Shown piece after piece: positions 51,948 through 63,182 of a DNA stretch of 64,000 nucleotides; the stretch's first letter is position 1, and the number at the start of each line of letters is the position of its first letter. A program made the position numbers and the translations under genes. The stretch covers positions 62,001-126,000 of the forward strand of contig NZ_QWDM01000002.1 of assembly GCF_003996965.1 (NCBI RefSeq), written 5' to 3'. Source of the DNA: Flavobacterium cupreum. Lineage in GTDB: Bacteria > Bacteroidota > Bacteroidia > Flavobacteriales > Flavobacteriaceae. The notes under the pieces are model-generated. The model worked only from the letters and a program-made list of their open reading frames with translations, ran no database searches and had not been told where the DNA came from.

Positions 51948-54680
51948 ATGAAAAAAGTATTACTTAAAGGAATTTTGTGTTGCGCCCTGGGCGTAGTGAG
52001 TTCTGGTTACGCTCAAAAAAAGGAAACCCCCAAATACATTACCAATGTAGAAGGAGTGAAGGAATATTCATTAAATAATGGATTGAAAGTACTGTTGATT
52101 TCGGATGCCTCCCAAAGTAATATGGTTGTCAATATCATTTATAATGTGGGTTCCAGAAATGAAGGGTATGGTGAAAAAGGAATGGCACATTTACTGGAGC
52201 ACATGCTTTTTAAGAGTACTAAAAACCTGGGTGATATCAAAAAAATGCTTTCAGACAAAGGCGGAAATGCCAATGGAACGACCTGGCTGGACCGAACCAA
52301 TTATTATGAAGTTTTTCCTTCGAATGATGAAAACCTGAAGTGGAGCCTTGAGATGGAAGCAGACAGGATGGTTAATTCTACGATTCTGCAGACCGACCTG
52401 GATAAAGAATTCTCTGTGGTAAGAAATGAATTTGAGATTGGAGAAAACAATCCGGATGGTGTTTTGCAGGAGAGAATCGTTTCTACCGCTTATTTATGGC
52501 ATAATTACGGAAATAGCACTATAGGTAGCAAAGAAGACATCGAACGCGTAAAAGCAAATACATTAAGGGTTTTTTACGAAAGATATTATCAGCCTGACAA
52601 TGCAACTTTGGTAATTGCAGGTAAATTTGATGAGCAAAAAGCACTGGAATACATTGGACAGTATTTTTCAGTTATACCAAAACCAAAAAGAGTTTTGGAT
52701 AAAACCTATACCCTTGAGCCGGCTCAGGACGGAGAAAAATTTGTAGAATTAAAAAGAGCAGGTGATAGTAAAAACGTAGGCGCTTTGTATCATACCGCTC
52801 CTTATGCTGATAAAGATTACGCCGCCATTGACGCTTTGACCGAGATTTTAACGGCAGATCCTTCCGGTTATCTTTATAAAACATTAGTAGAAGCGCGTAA
52901 AGTGTCCAGTATTTACAGCTGGCAGCCAACTGTAAGAGATGCAAGTTTTGTGTATTTCGGAGTGGCCGTACCTAACGATAAAGACATTAAGGAAACAGAA
53001 AATATCGTACGCGCGGAACTGGATAAAATCCCGACAACGAAATATACCGATGAAGATGTAGCAAGAGCGAAAGCAAAAATCATTAAACAGATCGAAAGTA
53101 TAAAAAACAACACCATTTCTTATGCAATCAATCTGACGGAAATTATTGGAGCAGGAGATTACAGACTTGGGTTTATCTATCGTGATGCTGTCGAAAAATT
53201 GACAAAAGAAGATATACAAAGAGTTGCGGAGAAATATTTCAGAAGCAATAACAGAACCGTTGGAATTTTTATTCCGTCTAAAGAGGAGCAGCGATTGAAA
53301 TCTGTAGAAATTACAGACGAGCAAATAACAGCACTTACTAAAGATTACAAAGGAAAAGCGTTAGAAAAAGAAACAGCTGCATTTGAATCTTCCATCAAAA
53401 ATTTAAAACAAAATCTTGTAGAAGGCAAACTAAGTAATGGTGTCAAATACGGACTGGTTAAAAAAGAAATAAAAGGCGGAAAAGTTCAGGCCAGTTTTAA
53501 ATTTCCGGTTAGTAATGAAAAAGAATTAGCAGGTAAAACAAATACTGGTGGAATTCTGGCGCAATTATTAAAAACAGGTACCAAAACCAGAACAAAAGAA
53601 CAAATTCAGGATCGGTTAGATCAGTTGAAGTCCAGTGTGAATTTTGGTTTTTCAGGACAAACTTTGTCGGTTAACATTAGTACTTATAAAGAAAGTTTTA
53701 AAGAAGTAATGGACATTTTAAATGATTTGTTGGTTAATTCGACTTTTCCGGAAAACGAATTAACAAAAACGATTACAGAATATAATACTTATTTAGAGTC
53801 TAATCTTAATGATCCTCAAACGGTTGCTTTTACGGAGCTTTCAAGACAGATTACGAAATATGATAAGTCAAGTATTTTTTATACACCAACAATTCAGGAA
53901 CAGATTGATGCTTTTAAAAAGATAAAACAAACTGAGATAGTTGATTTTTATAAAAATATACTTGGCGGAAATAATGGTGTTGGAAGTGTAGTAGGAGATT
54001 TGGATGCAAAATCAACAGTTGAGATTTTAGAAAAAACTTTTGGAAAATGGAACTCTAAATCAAAATATGAATTAGCGAAACCTTCTTATTTTGAAACAAA
54101 AGTTTTGGATAAGGATTTTATAACTCCGGATAAAGAAAATGCGGTAGCATTGGGCAGAATTAGTTTTAAAATGACAAGAACAAGTGCTGATTATCCTGCA
54201 TTTGTAATGGCTAATGAAATATTAGGGAGCGGAGGTTTTTTAAGTGCAAGAATTCCGATGCGATTAAGAGAAAAAGAGGGAATTAGTTACGGTGCCGGCT
54301 CGTTTATTGATGTGCCTATTACAAGCGATGTTGCTTCATGGTCATACTACGCTTTTTTAAATCCTGCAAAAAAGAATGCAGTTGAAACGGCTACAAAAGA
54401 AGAAATTTCAAAAGCATTAAAAGATGGTTTTACTGCTGATGAATTAAAGTCAAACCTTATCAGTTGGCAGAATCAGAGAAAAACAAGATTAGGAAGTGAT
54501 GAAACTCTGATGAATCTTGTTAATACTTATTTGCAATACGGGATTCCGTTGGAAGACTATGATGTCTTGGAAACTAAAGTTAAAGCGTTAAAAGTAGAAG
54601 AGGTTAATGCTGCTTTAAAGAAGTATTTAAGTCTGGATAAAATGACTTCTGTTTATGCAGGAGATTTTAATAAAAAATAA
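51948..54680 (+). CDS. M16-family zinc peptidase (insulinase/pitrilysin-like)
   Basis: 910 residues from the ATG at 51948 (a TTG at 51936 adds four). Signal peptide (ILCCALGVVSSGYAQ). The active domain has the inverted zinc motif HLLEH at 81-85 and the distal Glu in RNEFEIGENN. The C-terminal half repeats the fold without a zinc motif. Periplasmic or outer-membrane peptidase; substrate unknown. The second half (from about 53640) looks more AT-rich than the first by eye. Confidence 0.9.
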   Translation: MKKVLLKGILCCALGVVSSGYAQKKETPKYITNVEGVKEYSLNNGLKVLLISDASQSNMVVNIIYNVGSRNEGYGEKGMAHLLEHMLFKSTKNLGDIKKMLSDKGGNANGTTWLDRTNYYEVFPSNDENLKWSLEMEADRMVNSTILQTDLDKEFSVVRNEFEIGENNPDGVLQERIVSTAYLWHNYGNSTIGSKEDIERVKANTLRVFYERYYQPDNATLVIAGKFDEQKALEYIGQYFSVIPKPKRVLDKTYTLEPAQDGEKFVELKRAGDSKNVGALYHTAPYADKDYAAIDALTEILTADPSGYLYKTLVEARKVSSIYSWQPTVRDASFVYFGVAVPNDKDIKETENIVRAELDKIPTTKYTDEDVARAKAKIIKQIESIKNNTISYAINLTEIIGAGDYRLGFIYRDAVEKLTKEDIQRVAEKYFRSNNRTVGIFIPSKEEQRLKSVEITDEQITALTKDYKGKALEKETAAFESSIKNLKQNLVEGKLSNGVKYGLVKKEIKGGKVQASFKFPVSNEKELAGKTNTGGILAQLLKTGTKTRTKEQIQDRLDQLKSSVNFGFSGQTLSVNISTYKESFKEVMDILNDLLVNSTFPENELTKTITEYNTYLESNLNDPQTVAFTELSRQITKYDKSSIFYTPTIQEQIDAFKKIKQTEIVDFYKNILGGNNGVGSVVGDLDAKSTVEILEKTFGKWNSKSKYELAKPSYFETKVLDKDFITPDKENAVALGRISFKMTRTSADYPAFVMANEILGSGGFLSARIPMRLREKEGISYGAGSFIDVPITSDVASWSYYAFLNPAKKNAVETATKEEISKALKDGFTADELKSNLISWQNQRKTRLGSDETLMNLVNTYLQYGIPLEDYDVLETKVKALKVEEVNAALKKYLSLDKMTSVYAGDFNKK

Positions 54681-54686
54681 TAAAAT

Positions 54687-54838
54687 AAATTCCAATTTTT
54701 TAAAATTCCGGATTCCAATTTAGCATTTGAAATTTTAAAAATAAAAACTTCAAAAACCGAAATGACATCACGATGTTTGTTTCGGTTTTTTTGCATAATC
54801 AACTTTTGGAATTTGGAATTTTGAAAAATTGGAATTTA
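54687..54838. repeat. AAATTCC-type inverted repeat around a terminator
   Basis: 54687-54716 and 54809-54838 are near-perfect reverse complements over 30 bases (AAATTCCAATTTTT... against ...AAAAATTGGAATTT). They enclose the M16 terminator at 54752-54792. Same family as 5133-5318. Confidence 0.85.
54752..54792 (+). terminator. Terminator after the M16 peptidase gene
   Basis: AAAAACCGAAA pairs with TTTCGGTTTTT followed by T. It lies inside the AAATTCC inverted repeat. Confidence 0.75.
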
Positions 54839-54936
54839 AATCGATTGTTCCTTTTTTTATTGGCTTTTTTTGACAATATGTTAATAACTTACCAGCTTTA
54901 AATCGTAATTTAACGGATATATAATTTGCGTTTTTA

Positions 54937-54944
54937 TATATTTG
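54937..54944 (+). promoter_or_regulatory. Putative -7 promoter box of gyrB
   Basis: TATATTTG, 39 bases before the gyrB ATG. Confidence 0.5.
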
Positions 54945-54959
54945 CGTGTTAGACAATAA

Positions 54960-56924
<1,965 letters not shown>

Positions 56925-56942
56925 AATAAAAGTTTAATAAAT

Positions 56943-56987
56943 CAATTCGTTTAATTGTTTAAATTTACTAAACAATTAAGCGAATTG
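56943..56987 (+). terminator. Long hairpin after gyrB
   Basis: 19-bp arms (CAATTCGTTTAATTGTTTA against TAAACAATTAAGCGAATTG, one mismatch) around a 7-base loop. The T run expected of a simple terminator is missing, so it may act as a processing or stability element. Confidence 0.7.
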
Positions 56988-57034
56988 TCATTTAGAGACA
57001 TAAAAATTAATTAATAACCGATAAAGTATAAAAT

Positions 57035-57970
57035 ATGAAAGTTACCATTGTAGGAGCAGGAAATGTTGGAGCTACATGTGCAGATGTTATTTCTTATAGA
57101 GGAATTGCCAGCGAAGTAGTGTTGTTGGATATTAAGGAAGGTTTTGCCGAAGGAAAGGCATTGGATATTATGCAATGTGCCACAAACACAGGTTTTAATA
57201 CCAAAGTATCCGGAGTAACCAATGATTATTCTAAAACAGCCGGAAGTGATGTAGTTGTTATTACATCCGGAATTCCAAGGAAACCAGGAATGACCCGTGA
57301 AGAATTAATTGGGATCAACGCAGGAATTGTGAAAACAGTTGCTGAGAACGTGTTAAAACATTCACCCGATACCATCATTGTTGTAGTTTCTAATCCAATG
57401 GATACTATGACGTATTTAGCTTTAAAATCTACCGGATTGCCAAAAAACAGAATTATAGGTATGGGAGGTGCTTTAGATAGTTCCCGTTTCAGAACCTATT
57501 TGTCTTTGGCTTTAGATAAACCGGCAAACGATATCTCTGCAATGGTTATTGGAGGTCATGGTGATACAACTATGATTCCGTTAACCCGTCTGGCCTCTTA
57601 TAACGGAATCCCGGTGACGGAATTTCTTTCAGAAGAAGCATTGCAAAAAGTGGCAGCAGATACAATGGTTGGAGGAGCTACCCTTACAGGTCTTTTAGGA
57701 ACTTCTGCGTGGTATGCGCCGGGAGCTTCTGTAGCGTACCTTGTGGATAGTATTTTAAATGACCAGAAAAAAATGATTGCCTGTTCTGTTTTTACAGAAG
57801 GAGAATACGGTCAGAACGATATCTGCATAGGAGTGCCTTGTATCATCGGTAAAAACGGAGTAGAAGAAATTCTGGATATCCAGTTAAACGAGCAGGAAAA
57901 GGCTTTGTTTGCCAAAAGTGCAGATGCAGTTAGAGGTATGAATGATGCCCTAAAATCGATTTTAGTATAA
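57035..57970 (+). CDS. mdh: Malate dehydrogenase, LDH-like type
   Basis: Interconverts malate and oxaloacetate with NAD in the TCA cycle. 311 residues. NAD loop GAGNVGAT, Asp in VLLDIKEG choosing NAD, substrate Arg in GIPRKPGMTREE, VVSNPMDTMTYLALK, and proton-relay His175 in GGHGDTTM. Single gene closed by a terminator. Confidence 0.95.
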   Translation: MKVTIVGAGNVGATCADVISYRGIASEVVLLDIKEGFAEGKALDIMQCATNTGFNTKVSGVTNDYSKTAGSDVVVITSGIPRKPGMTREELIGINAGIVKTVAENVLKHSPDTIIVVVSNPMDTMTYLALKSTGLPKNRIIGMGGALDSSRFRTYLSLALDKPANDISAMVIGGHGDTTMIPLTRLASYNGIPVTEFLSEEALQKVAADTMVGGATLTGLLGTSAWYAPGASVAYLVDSILNDQKKMIACSVFTEGEYGQNDICIGVPCIIGKNGVEEILDIQLNEQEKALFAKSADAVRGMNDALKSILV

Positions 57971-57991
57971 GGATTTTGGTAAAAAAAAGAT

Positions 57992-58020
57992 AAGGCTGCA
58001 CTTTTGCAGTCTTTTTTTTG
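57992..58020 (+). terminator. Terminator after mdh
   Basis: GGCTGCA-CTTT-TGCAGTC stem-loop followed by eight T. Confidence 0.85.
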
Positions 58021-58039
58021 AGATTAATTAATAAATAAA

Positions 58040-58070
58040 TTGGTTAATCTTTTCGTAAATTATATATTTG
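58040..58070 (+). promoter_or_regulatory. Promoter of secDF
   Basis: TTG (58040-58042), 20 bases, TATATTTG (58063-58070), about 127 bases upstream of the ATG; best-spaced promoter in the window. Confidence 0.65.
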
Positions 58071-58197
58071 CTCGGTTTAAAAAAAATGTTGTAATTCGTG
58101 ATCTAGTTTTTTAGTTTTAAAAAAATCATGTCAGGGCTTATTTTATGGGACTTTAAAACAAAAACAAACAATAAAACATAATTAATTTTTAGTAATA

Positions 58198-61170
58198 ATG
58201 CAGAATAAAGGACTTATTAAATTTTTCGCAATTCTATTTGCATTGGTAAGTATTTACCAACTTTCGTTCACTTATGTGGCAAGCAATGTCAAAAGTGAGG
58301 CTAAGGCTTTTGCAGGAGATAATCCTGATAAAGAGCTAAAATATTTAGATTCTATTGGTAAGGTAAGTGTACTGAATCTTGGATTTACGAATTTTACTTA
58401 TAATGAAGTAAAAAACAAGCAAATCAACAAAGGTCTTGACTTAGAAGGAGGAATCAATGTTATTCTTCAGATTTCTATTAAAGATGTTTTAAAAGGTTTA
58501 GCAAACAATTCCAAAAACCCGGTTTTCAATAAATCTTTAGCTGATGCGACTGCAAATCTGGAAGGAAACAAAAGTTATTTAGATAAATTTTTTGAGGCTT
58601 TTGATGCAAATTCAAACGGTGCAACAAAATTAGCATCTCCTGAAATTTTCGCCAACAGAAACTTACAAGGTGAAGGCGGAATTGCTTTTGAAATGACTGA
58701 TGCACAAGCGCAAAAAGTAATTAGAAAAAAAGTAGATGAGTCTATCGAAAGTGCTTATAAAGTACTAAGAGAGCGTATCGATAAATTTGGTGTTACACAA
58801 CCAAACATCCAGAAATTAGGATCTACAGGAAGAATCCTAGTGGAACTTCCGGGTGCTAAGGATGTAGACAGAATTAAAAAATTATTAGGTGGAAAAGCTC
58901 AGTTAGAGTTTTGGGAAACTTATAAAATAGAAGAAATCGGAAATTTTTTAGTGTCTGCAAACGAAGCACTTAAAAAGACTGAAATCAAAAAAACAGAAAC
59001 TAAAACAGTTGCTAAAGATTCATTGAATGCTTTATTGACTGATACAAAAGATTCAACTGAAGCTAAAAAAGGAAACAACCCGTTATTTGACAAAATTCTA
59101 GGTCAGGGTGGCGGACCGGTTTTAGGTTATTTTGCTCCAAAAGATACTGCAACTGTTAATGCATACCTGAAAAGACCTGAAATCAGAATCTTATTAGCTG
59201 CTGATCAGCATTATGCAAAATTTGTATGGAGTAAACCAACTACAATAAAAGATGCAAAAGCAAAAGATATTGAAGTAGTTGAATTATATGCTTTAAAAGG
59301 AAACAGAGACAATATCCCGGCTATGAACGGTGGTCTTGTTACGGATGCAAAAGATACATTTGACCAAATGGGTAAACCGGCTGTTTCTATGCAAATGAAC
59401 AGTCAGGGTGCTAAAGTTTGGGAAGAACTGACAGGACGAGCTTTTTCTCAAAAAAGTTATATCGCTATTGTTTTAGATGATATCGTTTATTCTGCGCCTG
59501 GTGTTACTAGCGGACCAATTGCCGGAGGAAGATCTGAAATTACAGGTTCTTTTGATGTAGCGGAAACTAAAGATTTAGCAAACGTATTAAATGCAGGTAA
59601 ATTACCGGCTTCTGCAGATATTATTCAGTCAACAGTAGTAGGACCATCTTTAGGTCAGGCTGCGATTGATGCAGGTACAATTTCTTCTGTATTAGGATTT
59701 TTATTAGTTTGTTTATGGATGGTTTTCTATTACGGTAAAGCAGGTTGGTATGCTAACCTTGCCTTATTGTTAAACTTACTTTTCTTATTTGGAATTATGG
59801 CAAGTTTTGGTTTTGTATTAACATTACCAGGTATTGCAGGTATCGTATTAACATTAGGTACGGCGGTAGATGCTAACATTATTATATTTGAAAGAGCAAA
59901 AGAGGAATTACGTGATGGTAAATCACTGGCAGAAGCAGTAGCTACATCTTACGGATGGCACGGAGCAATGCGTTCTATCATTGATGCAAACGTTACGCAC
60001 GTTTTAACCGGAGCGATCTTGTTTATTTTCGGAACAGGACCAATCAAAGGTTTTGCGTTAACATTGCTTATTGGTATCGTAACATCTATGTTTACATCAA
60101 TCTTTATTGCAAGAATTTTTATTGACAGAAACATTGCAGGAAAAGGTGATTTAACTTTCTCTACTAATATTACTAAAAACTGGTTTACTAATTTCCACTT
60201 TGACTTTATCAAAATCAAGAAATTTACTTATATCTTCTCTTCAATTGTAGTAGTAGTAAGTTTGGTTTCTATCTTTTTCGTAAACGGATTAGATCAGGGT
60301 GTTGACTTCGTGGGAGGAAGAACTTTCCAGGTTAAATTTGAAAAACCGGTTGATGCAACTGTAGTTTCAGATGAATTATCTGCTGCTTTCGGAACTCCTG
60401 TAGAAGCTAAAATCTTAGGTGATGATGATCAGTTGAAAATCACGACTAAATACAAAATCAAAGAAGACGGAGTAGCAGTTGATGAAGAAGTGAATCAAAT
60501 ATTATACAAAGCGTTAGCGAAATATTATCCTAACACTTCTTATGATAAATTTACAAACACGTACGACGGTAAAACAGTTGGAGTGTTACAGGCTTCTAAA
60601 GTTGGAGCTTCTATCTCTGAAGATATCAAAACAAACTCCTACTGGGCAGTTTTGGGTGCTATGGCGGCGATCTTCTTATACTTAATGGTATCTTTCCGTA
60701 AATGGCAATATTCATTAGGTGCGATTGCAGCTGTTGCGCATGACGTTATCTTCGTATTAGGAATTTACTCTTTATGTTATAAATTCATGCCTTTCCACAT
60801 GGAAATGGATCAGCACTTTATTGCTGCAATTCTTACTGTAATCGGTTACTCGATGAATGATACTGTAATTGTATTCGACAGGATCAGAGAGTTCATTATC
60901 GGAAACCGTAAAGGAAGTTTTGAAGATATCGTAAATGCTTCTATTAACACTACATTATCAAGAACGTTGAATACTTCATTAATGATGATCATCGTATTAT
61001 TGACAATGTTTATTTTCGGTGGAGAGTCTATCAGAGGATTTATCTTTGCCATGTTAGTGGGTATCGTTGTAGGTACTTATTCGTCATTATTCATCGCGAC
61101 ACCGGTATTGGTTGACACGATTTCTAAAGATGATAAACACACTATTGAAGACAAGCATAACAAAGCATAA
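58198..61170 (+). CDS. secDF: Protein-export membrane protein SecDF (fused)
   Basis: 990 residues, SecD and SecF in one chain. It uses the proton gradient to pull exported proteins out of SecYEG. SecD part: first membrane helix, DLEGGINVILQI, a long periplasmic P1 region, GRSEITGSFDVAETKDLANVLNAGKLP, then helices with GTAVDANIIIFERAKEEL. SecF part from about residue 680: DQGVDFVGGRTFQVKF and helices with GYSMNDTVIVFDRIREF. A proline/Lys-rich insert near residues 260-300 varies in the family. Own promoter and terminator. Confidence 0.96.
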   Translation: MQNKGLIKFFAILFALVSIYQLSFTYVASNVKSEAKAFAGDNPDKELKYLDSIGKVSVLNLGFTNFTYNEVKNKQINKGLDLEGGINVILQISIKDVLKGLANNSKNPVFNKSLADATANLEGNKSYLDKFFEAFDANSNGATKLASPEIFANRNLQGEGGIAFEMTDAQAQKVIRKKVDESIESAYKVLRERIDKFGVTQPNIQKLGSTGRILVELPGAKDVDRIKKLLGGKAQLEFWETYKIEEIGNFLVSANEALKKTEIKKTETKTVAKDSLNALLTDTKDSTEAKKGNNPLFDKILGQGGGPVLGYFAPKDTATVNAYLKRPEIRILLAADQHYAKFVWSKPTTIKDAKAKDIEVVELYALKGNRDNIPAMNGGLVTDAKDTFDQMGKPAVSMQMNSQGAKVWEELTGRAFSQKSYIAIVLDDIVYSAPGVTSGPIAGGRSEITGSFDVAETKDLANVLNAGKLPASADIIQSTVVGPSLGQAAIDAGTISSVLGFLLVCLWMVFYYGKAGWYANLALLLNLLFLFGIMASFGFVLTLPGIAGIVLTLGTAVDANIIIFERAKEELRDGKSLAEAVATSYGWHGAMRSIIDANVTHVLTGAILFIFGTGPIKGFALTLLIGIVTSMFTSIFIARIFIDRNIAGKGDLTFSTNITKNWFTNFHFDFIKIKKFTYIFSSIVVVVSLVSIFFVNGLDQGVDFVGGRTFQVKFEKPVDATVVSDELSAAFGTPVEAKILGDDDQLKITTKYKIKEDGVAVDEEVNQILYKALAKYYPNTSYDKFTNTYDGKTVGVLQASKVGASISEDIKTNSYWAVLGAMAAIFLYLMVSFRKWQYSLGAIAAVAHDVIFVLGIYSLCYKFMPFHMEMDQHFIAAILTVIGYSMNDTVIVFDRIREFIIGNRKGSFEDIVNASINTTLSRTLNTSLMMIIVLLTMFIFGGESIRGFIFAMLVGIVVGTYSSLFIATPVLVDTISKDDKHTIEDKHNKA

Positions 61171-61186
61171 TACGCTATTTTTATAT

Positions 61187-61223
61187 AAAAAAAAGATCCA
61201 ACGAAAGTTGGGTCTTTTTTTTT
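61187..61223 (+). terminator. Terminator after secDF
   Basis: AAAAGATCCAAC-GAAA-GTTGGGTCTTTT stem-loop (with a G:T pair) and a T run. Confidence 0.85.
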
Positions 61224-61252
61224 GTGCTATATTTAATCCATAAAGAAAATGT

Positions 61253-61867
61253 ATGGATAGAAGATTACTGTTAGGTCTGTCGTTGTTTTTATGTCTGTTC
61301 AGACTGCAGGGGCAGGAGGGGGAGAGCAATTTTTCGGTTGGTTTTAATTACGGATTCGGAAGTGAATTCAATAATCGTAATTATACCTTTACGAATCATT
61401 TTTATAAAGCCCAACTGTATTACAGGCTAAAGGAAACCAAGAAATTTCAATATGAAATTTTAGTCCAGCCTGAAGTTAATTTTGGAACACACCAATTGCT
61501 CAATTTCTATTTTGTTAAACCGGAAGAACCGGATTACATAGAAAAACGGGCTAAATATGTACAATTAAAAGATGTTCATGAATACGTATTAAATATTGGT
61601 TTTTTGATCAGAAAACCAATCAGTGCGCGTTTCTCCTTTTATCTTTTGGCAAGTGTTGGTCCAATGATAACCGATACGGAAACAGAACGCATGTCTGATG
61701 GTTTTGCTTTTGCTGATGTATTGGCAGCTGGTTTTTCGGCTAAAGTCCAAAGATTTCAATTTGACATTCGTCCTTGCGTGCGTCATGTTTCAAATGCGGG
61801 TCTGGGGAGTTCAAATGCAGGCTATAATACAAAAAACATCGAGTTTGGTGTTTCCTGTTCGCTATAA
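61253..61867 (+). CDS. PagL-like lipid A 3-O-deacylase (acyloxyacyl hydrolase)
   Basis: 204 residues, an outer-membrane beta-barrel that removes the 3-O acyl chain of lipid A. Signal peptide (LLLGLSLFLCLFRLQGQ). Catalytic motif RHVSNAGLGSSNAGYN holds His178 and Ser180, with Asn181, as in PagL. The usual family length is about 170-200. Separate gene between secDF and convergent lgt, both flanked by terminators. Confidence 0.82.
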   Translation: MDRRLLLGLSLFLCLFRLQGQEGESNFSVGFNYGFGSEFNNRNYTFTNHFYKAQLYYRLKETKKFQYEILVQPEVNFGTHQLLNFYFVKPEEPDYIEKRAKYVQLKDVHEYVLNIGFLIRKPISARFSFYLLASVGPMITDTETERMSDGFAFADVLAAGFSAKVQRFQFDIRPCVRHVSNAGLGSSNAGYNTKNIEFGVSCSL

Positions 61868-61903
61868 AAAAAGCGTCCGGTATTTTGATACCGGACGCTT
61901 TTA
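61867..61903. terminator. Bidirectional terminator between the lipid A deacylase and lgt
   Basis: AAGCGTCCGGTAT-TTTG-ATACCGGACGCTT: 13-bp arms with A and T runs on both sides, serving both convergent genes. Confidence 0.9.
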
Positions 61904-61924
61904 TATTTTTGATTCTATTTGTAA

Positions 61925-62857
61925 TTATGAAGTAGCTAACGGATTTCTTTTCGCTCTGATAATAAAGAAAAGACCAATTATAATAAAGGGTATACTCAGC
62001 CACTGTCCGGTAGAAAAGATGCCTAATTCATTTTCGAATCCGCCCTGGCTCTCTTTTACAAATTCTACAACAAAACGAACTACAAATAAAAGCACTAAAA
62101 ACAAGCCGAATAAATAACCGGATCTCAGTCTGGCATTGGTTTTCCAGTATAAAAAGAATAAAATTGCAAATACAAAAATATAGCAAAACCCTTCGTAAAG
62201 CTGTGTTGGATGTTTTGCCGGAACCTGTGCTAATAAATCAGCAAATTTAGGATCGGTAACAATAGCATTGTAAGCCTCTTTCGGATTCGGAATATTAGTC
62301 GCATTTACAGCTTCTGCTTTGCTGTATTTATCATGAAGAAAACGAATTCCAAATGAAGAAGCAGTTTCATGTCCGATAATTTCAGAATTGAAAAAGTTTC
62401 CCAGACGTACAAAAATAGCACCACTGGCAACAGGAATAACAACCCTGTCCAGAATCCATAACAAAGGACGTTTCAGGATCATTTTGCTGTAATAATACAT
62501 GGCTATGATAATCGCAATAGCAGCACCATGACTCGCTAATCCCTGAAAGCCTGTAAATTCAAATTTTGGTTCAAATTTAAAAGGCAAAAAGATTTCCAGT
62601 AAATGGTTTCTGAAATACTCCCAGTCATAAAATAAAACATGACCTAAACGTGCGCCAATTAAAGTTGCTAAAACAGTCCATACAAATAAAGAATCTAATT
62701 TGTCAAGTGGTTCATTTTCGCGTTCGAAAATCTTTTTCATTATGAACCATCCTAGCCCGAAGGCAATTACGAACATTAAACTGTAATAACGAATCATAAA
62801 AAATCCTAAATCGATTCCTTCTGAAGGATTCCAAATGATATTTAAGGCGTGTGTCAT
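61925..62857 (-). CDS. lgt: Prolipoprotein diacylglyceryl transferase
   Basis: Transfers diacylglycerol to the lipobox Cys of prolipoproteins in the inner membrane. 310 residues, seven membrane segments. FQGLASHGAAIAI with catalytic His110, and the signature FVRLGNFFNSEIIG with Arg151, Asn154, Asn157 and Glu159. A family variant of GRxGNF with Val for Gly at the first place. Followed across 63 bases by the upstream yidD on the same strand. Confidence 0.93.
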   Translation of the reverse strand: MTHALNIIWNPSEGIDLGFFMIRYYSLMFVIAFGLGWFIMKKIFERENEPLDKLDSLFVWTVLATLIGARLGHVLFYDWEYFRNHLLEIFLPFKFEPKFEFTGFQGLASHGAAIAIIIAMYYYSKMILKRPLLWILDRVVIPVASGAIFVRLGNFFNSEIIGHETASSFGIRFLHDKYSKAEAVNATNIPNPKEAYNAIVTDPKFADLLAQVPAKHPTQLYEGFCYIFVFAILFFLYWKTNARLRSGYLFGLFLVLLFVVRFVVEFVKESQGGFENELGIFSTGQWLSIPFIIIGLFFIIRAKRNPLATS

Positions 62858-62920
62858 AGGTTAAATTGTTTTTGTGTTGTAAAAATAAATATTTAAAACA
62901 GAGTAAGTCTTTATTTAAAG

Positions 62921-63160
62921 TTAATGTTTATGCGAACATTTCTTTTCGGGAACAGGATCGTAGCCTGTTCTTCCCCAGGGATGACAACTCAGGATCCGTT
63001 TTATTCCCAGATAGCCTCCGTAAAATAATCCGTGCATTTGCAGTGCCTGAATCATATAAGACGAACATGTTGGTTCAAACCTGCAGCTTGCCGGTGTAAA
63101 TGGCGAAATGGCAGTTTGATAAAAGCGCACTAATAAAACAAATGGAGTGATTACTTTCAT
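62921..63160 (-). CDS. yidD: Membrane protein insertion efficiency factor YidD
   Basis: 79 residues, full length. Helps YidC insert proteins in the inner membrane. Conserved [44 protein letters not shown] and GYDPVP. Lies between cysS and lgt, all on the minus strand, about 22 bases after cysS, so probably co-transcribed with it. Confidence 0.92.
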   Translation of the reverse strand: MKVITPFVLLVRFYQTAISPFTPASCRFEPTCSSYMIQALQMHGLFYGGYLGIKRILSCHPWGRTGYDPVPEKKCSHKH

Positions 63161-63182
63161 GGTTTATTAGAAATTGAATGTA

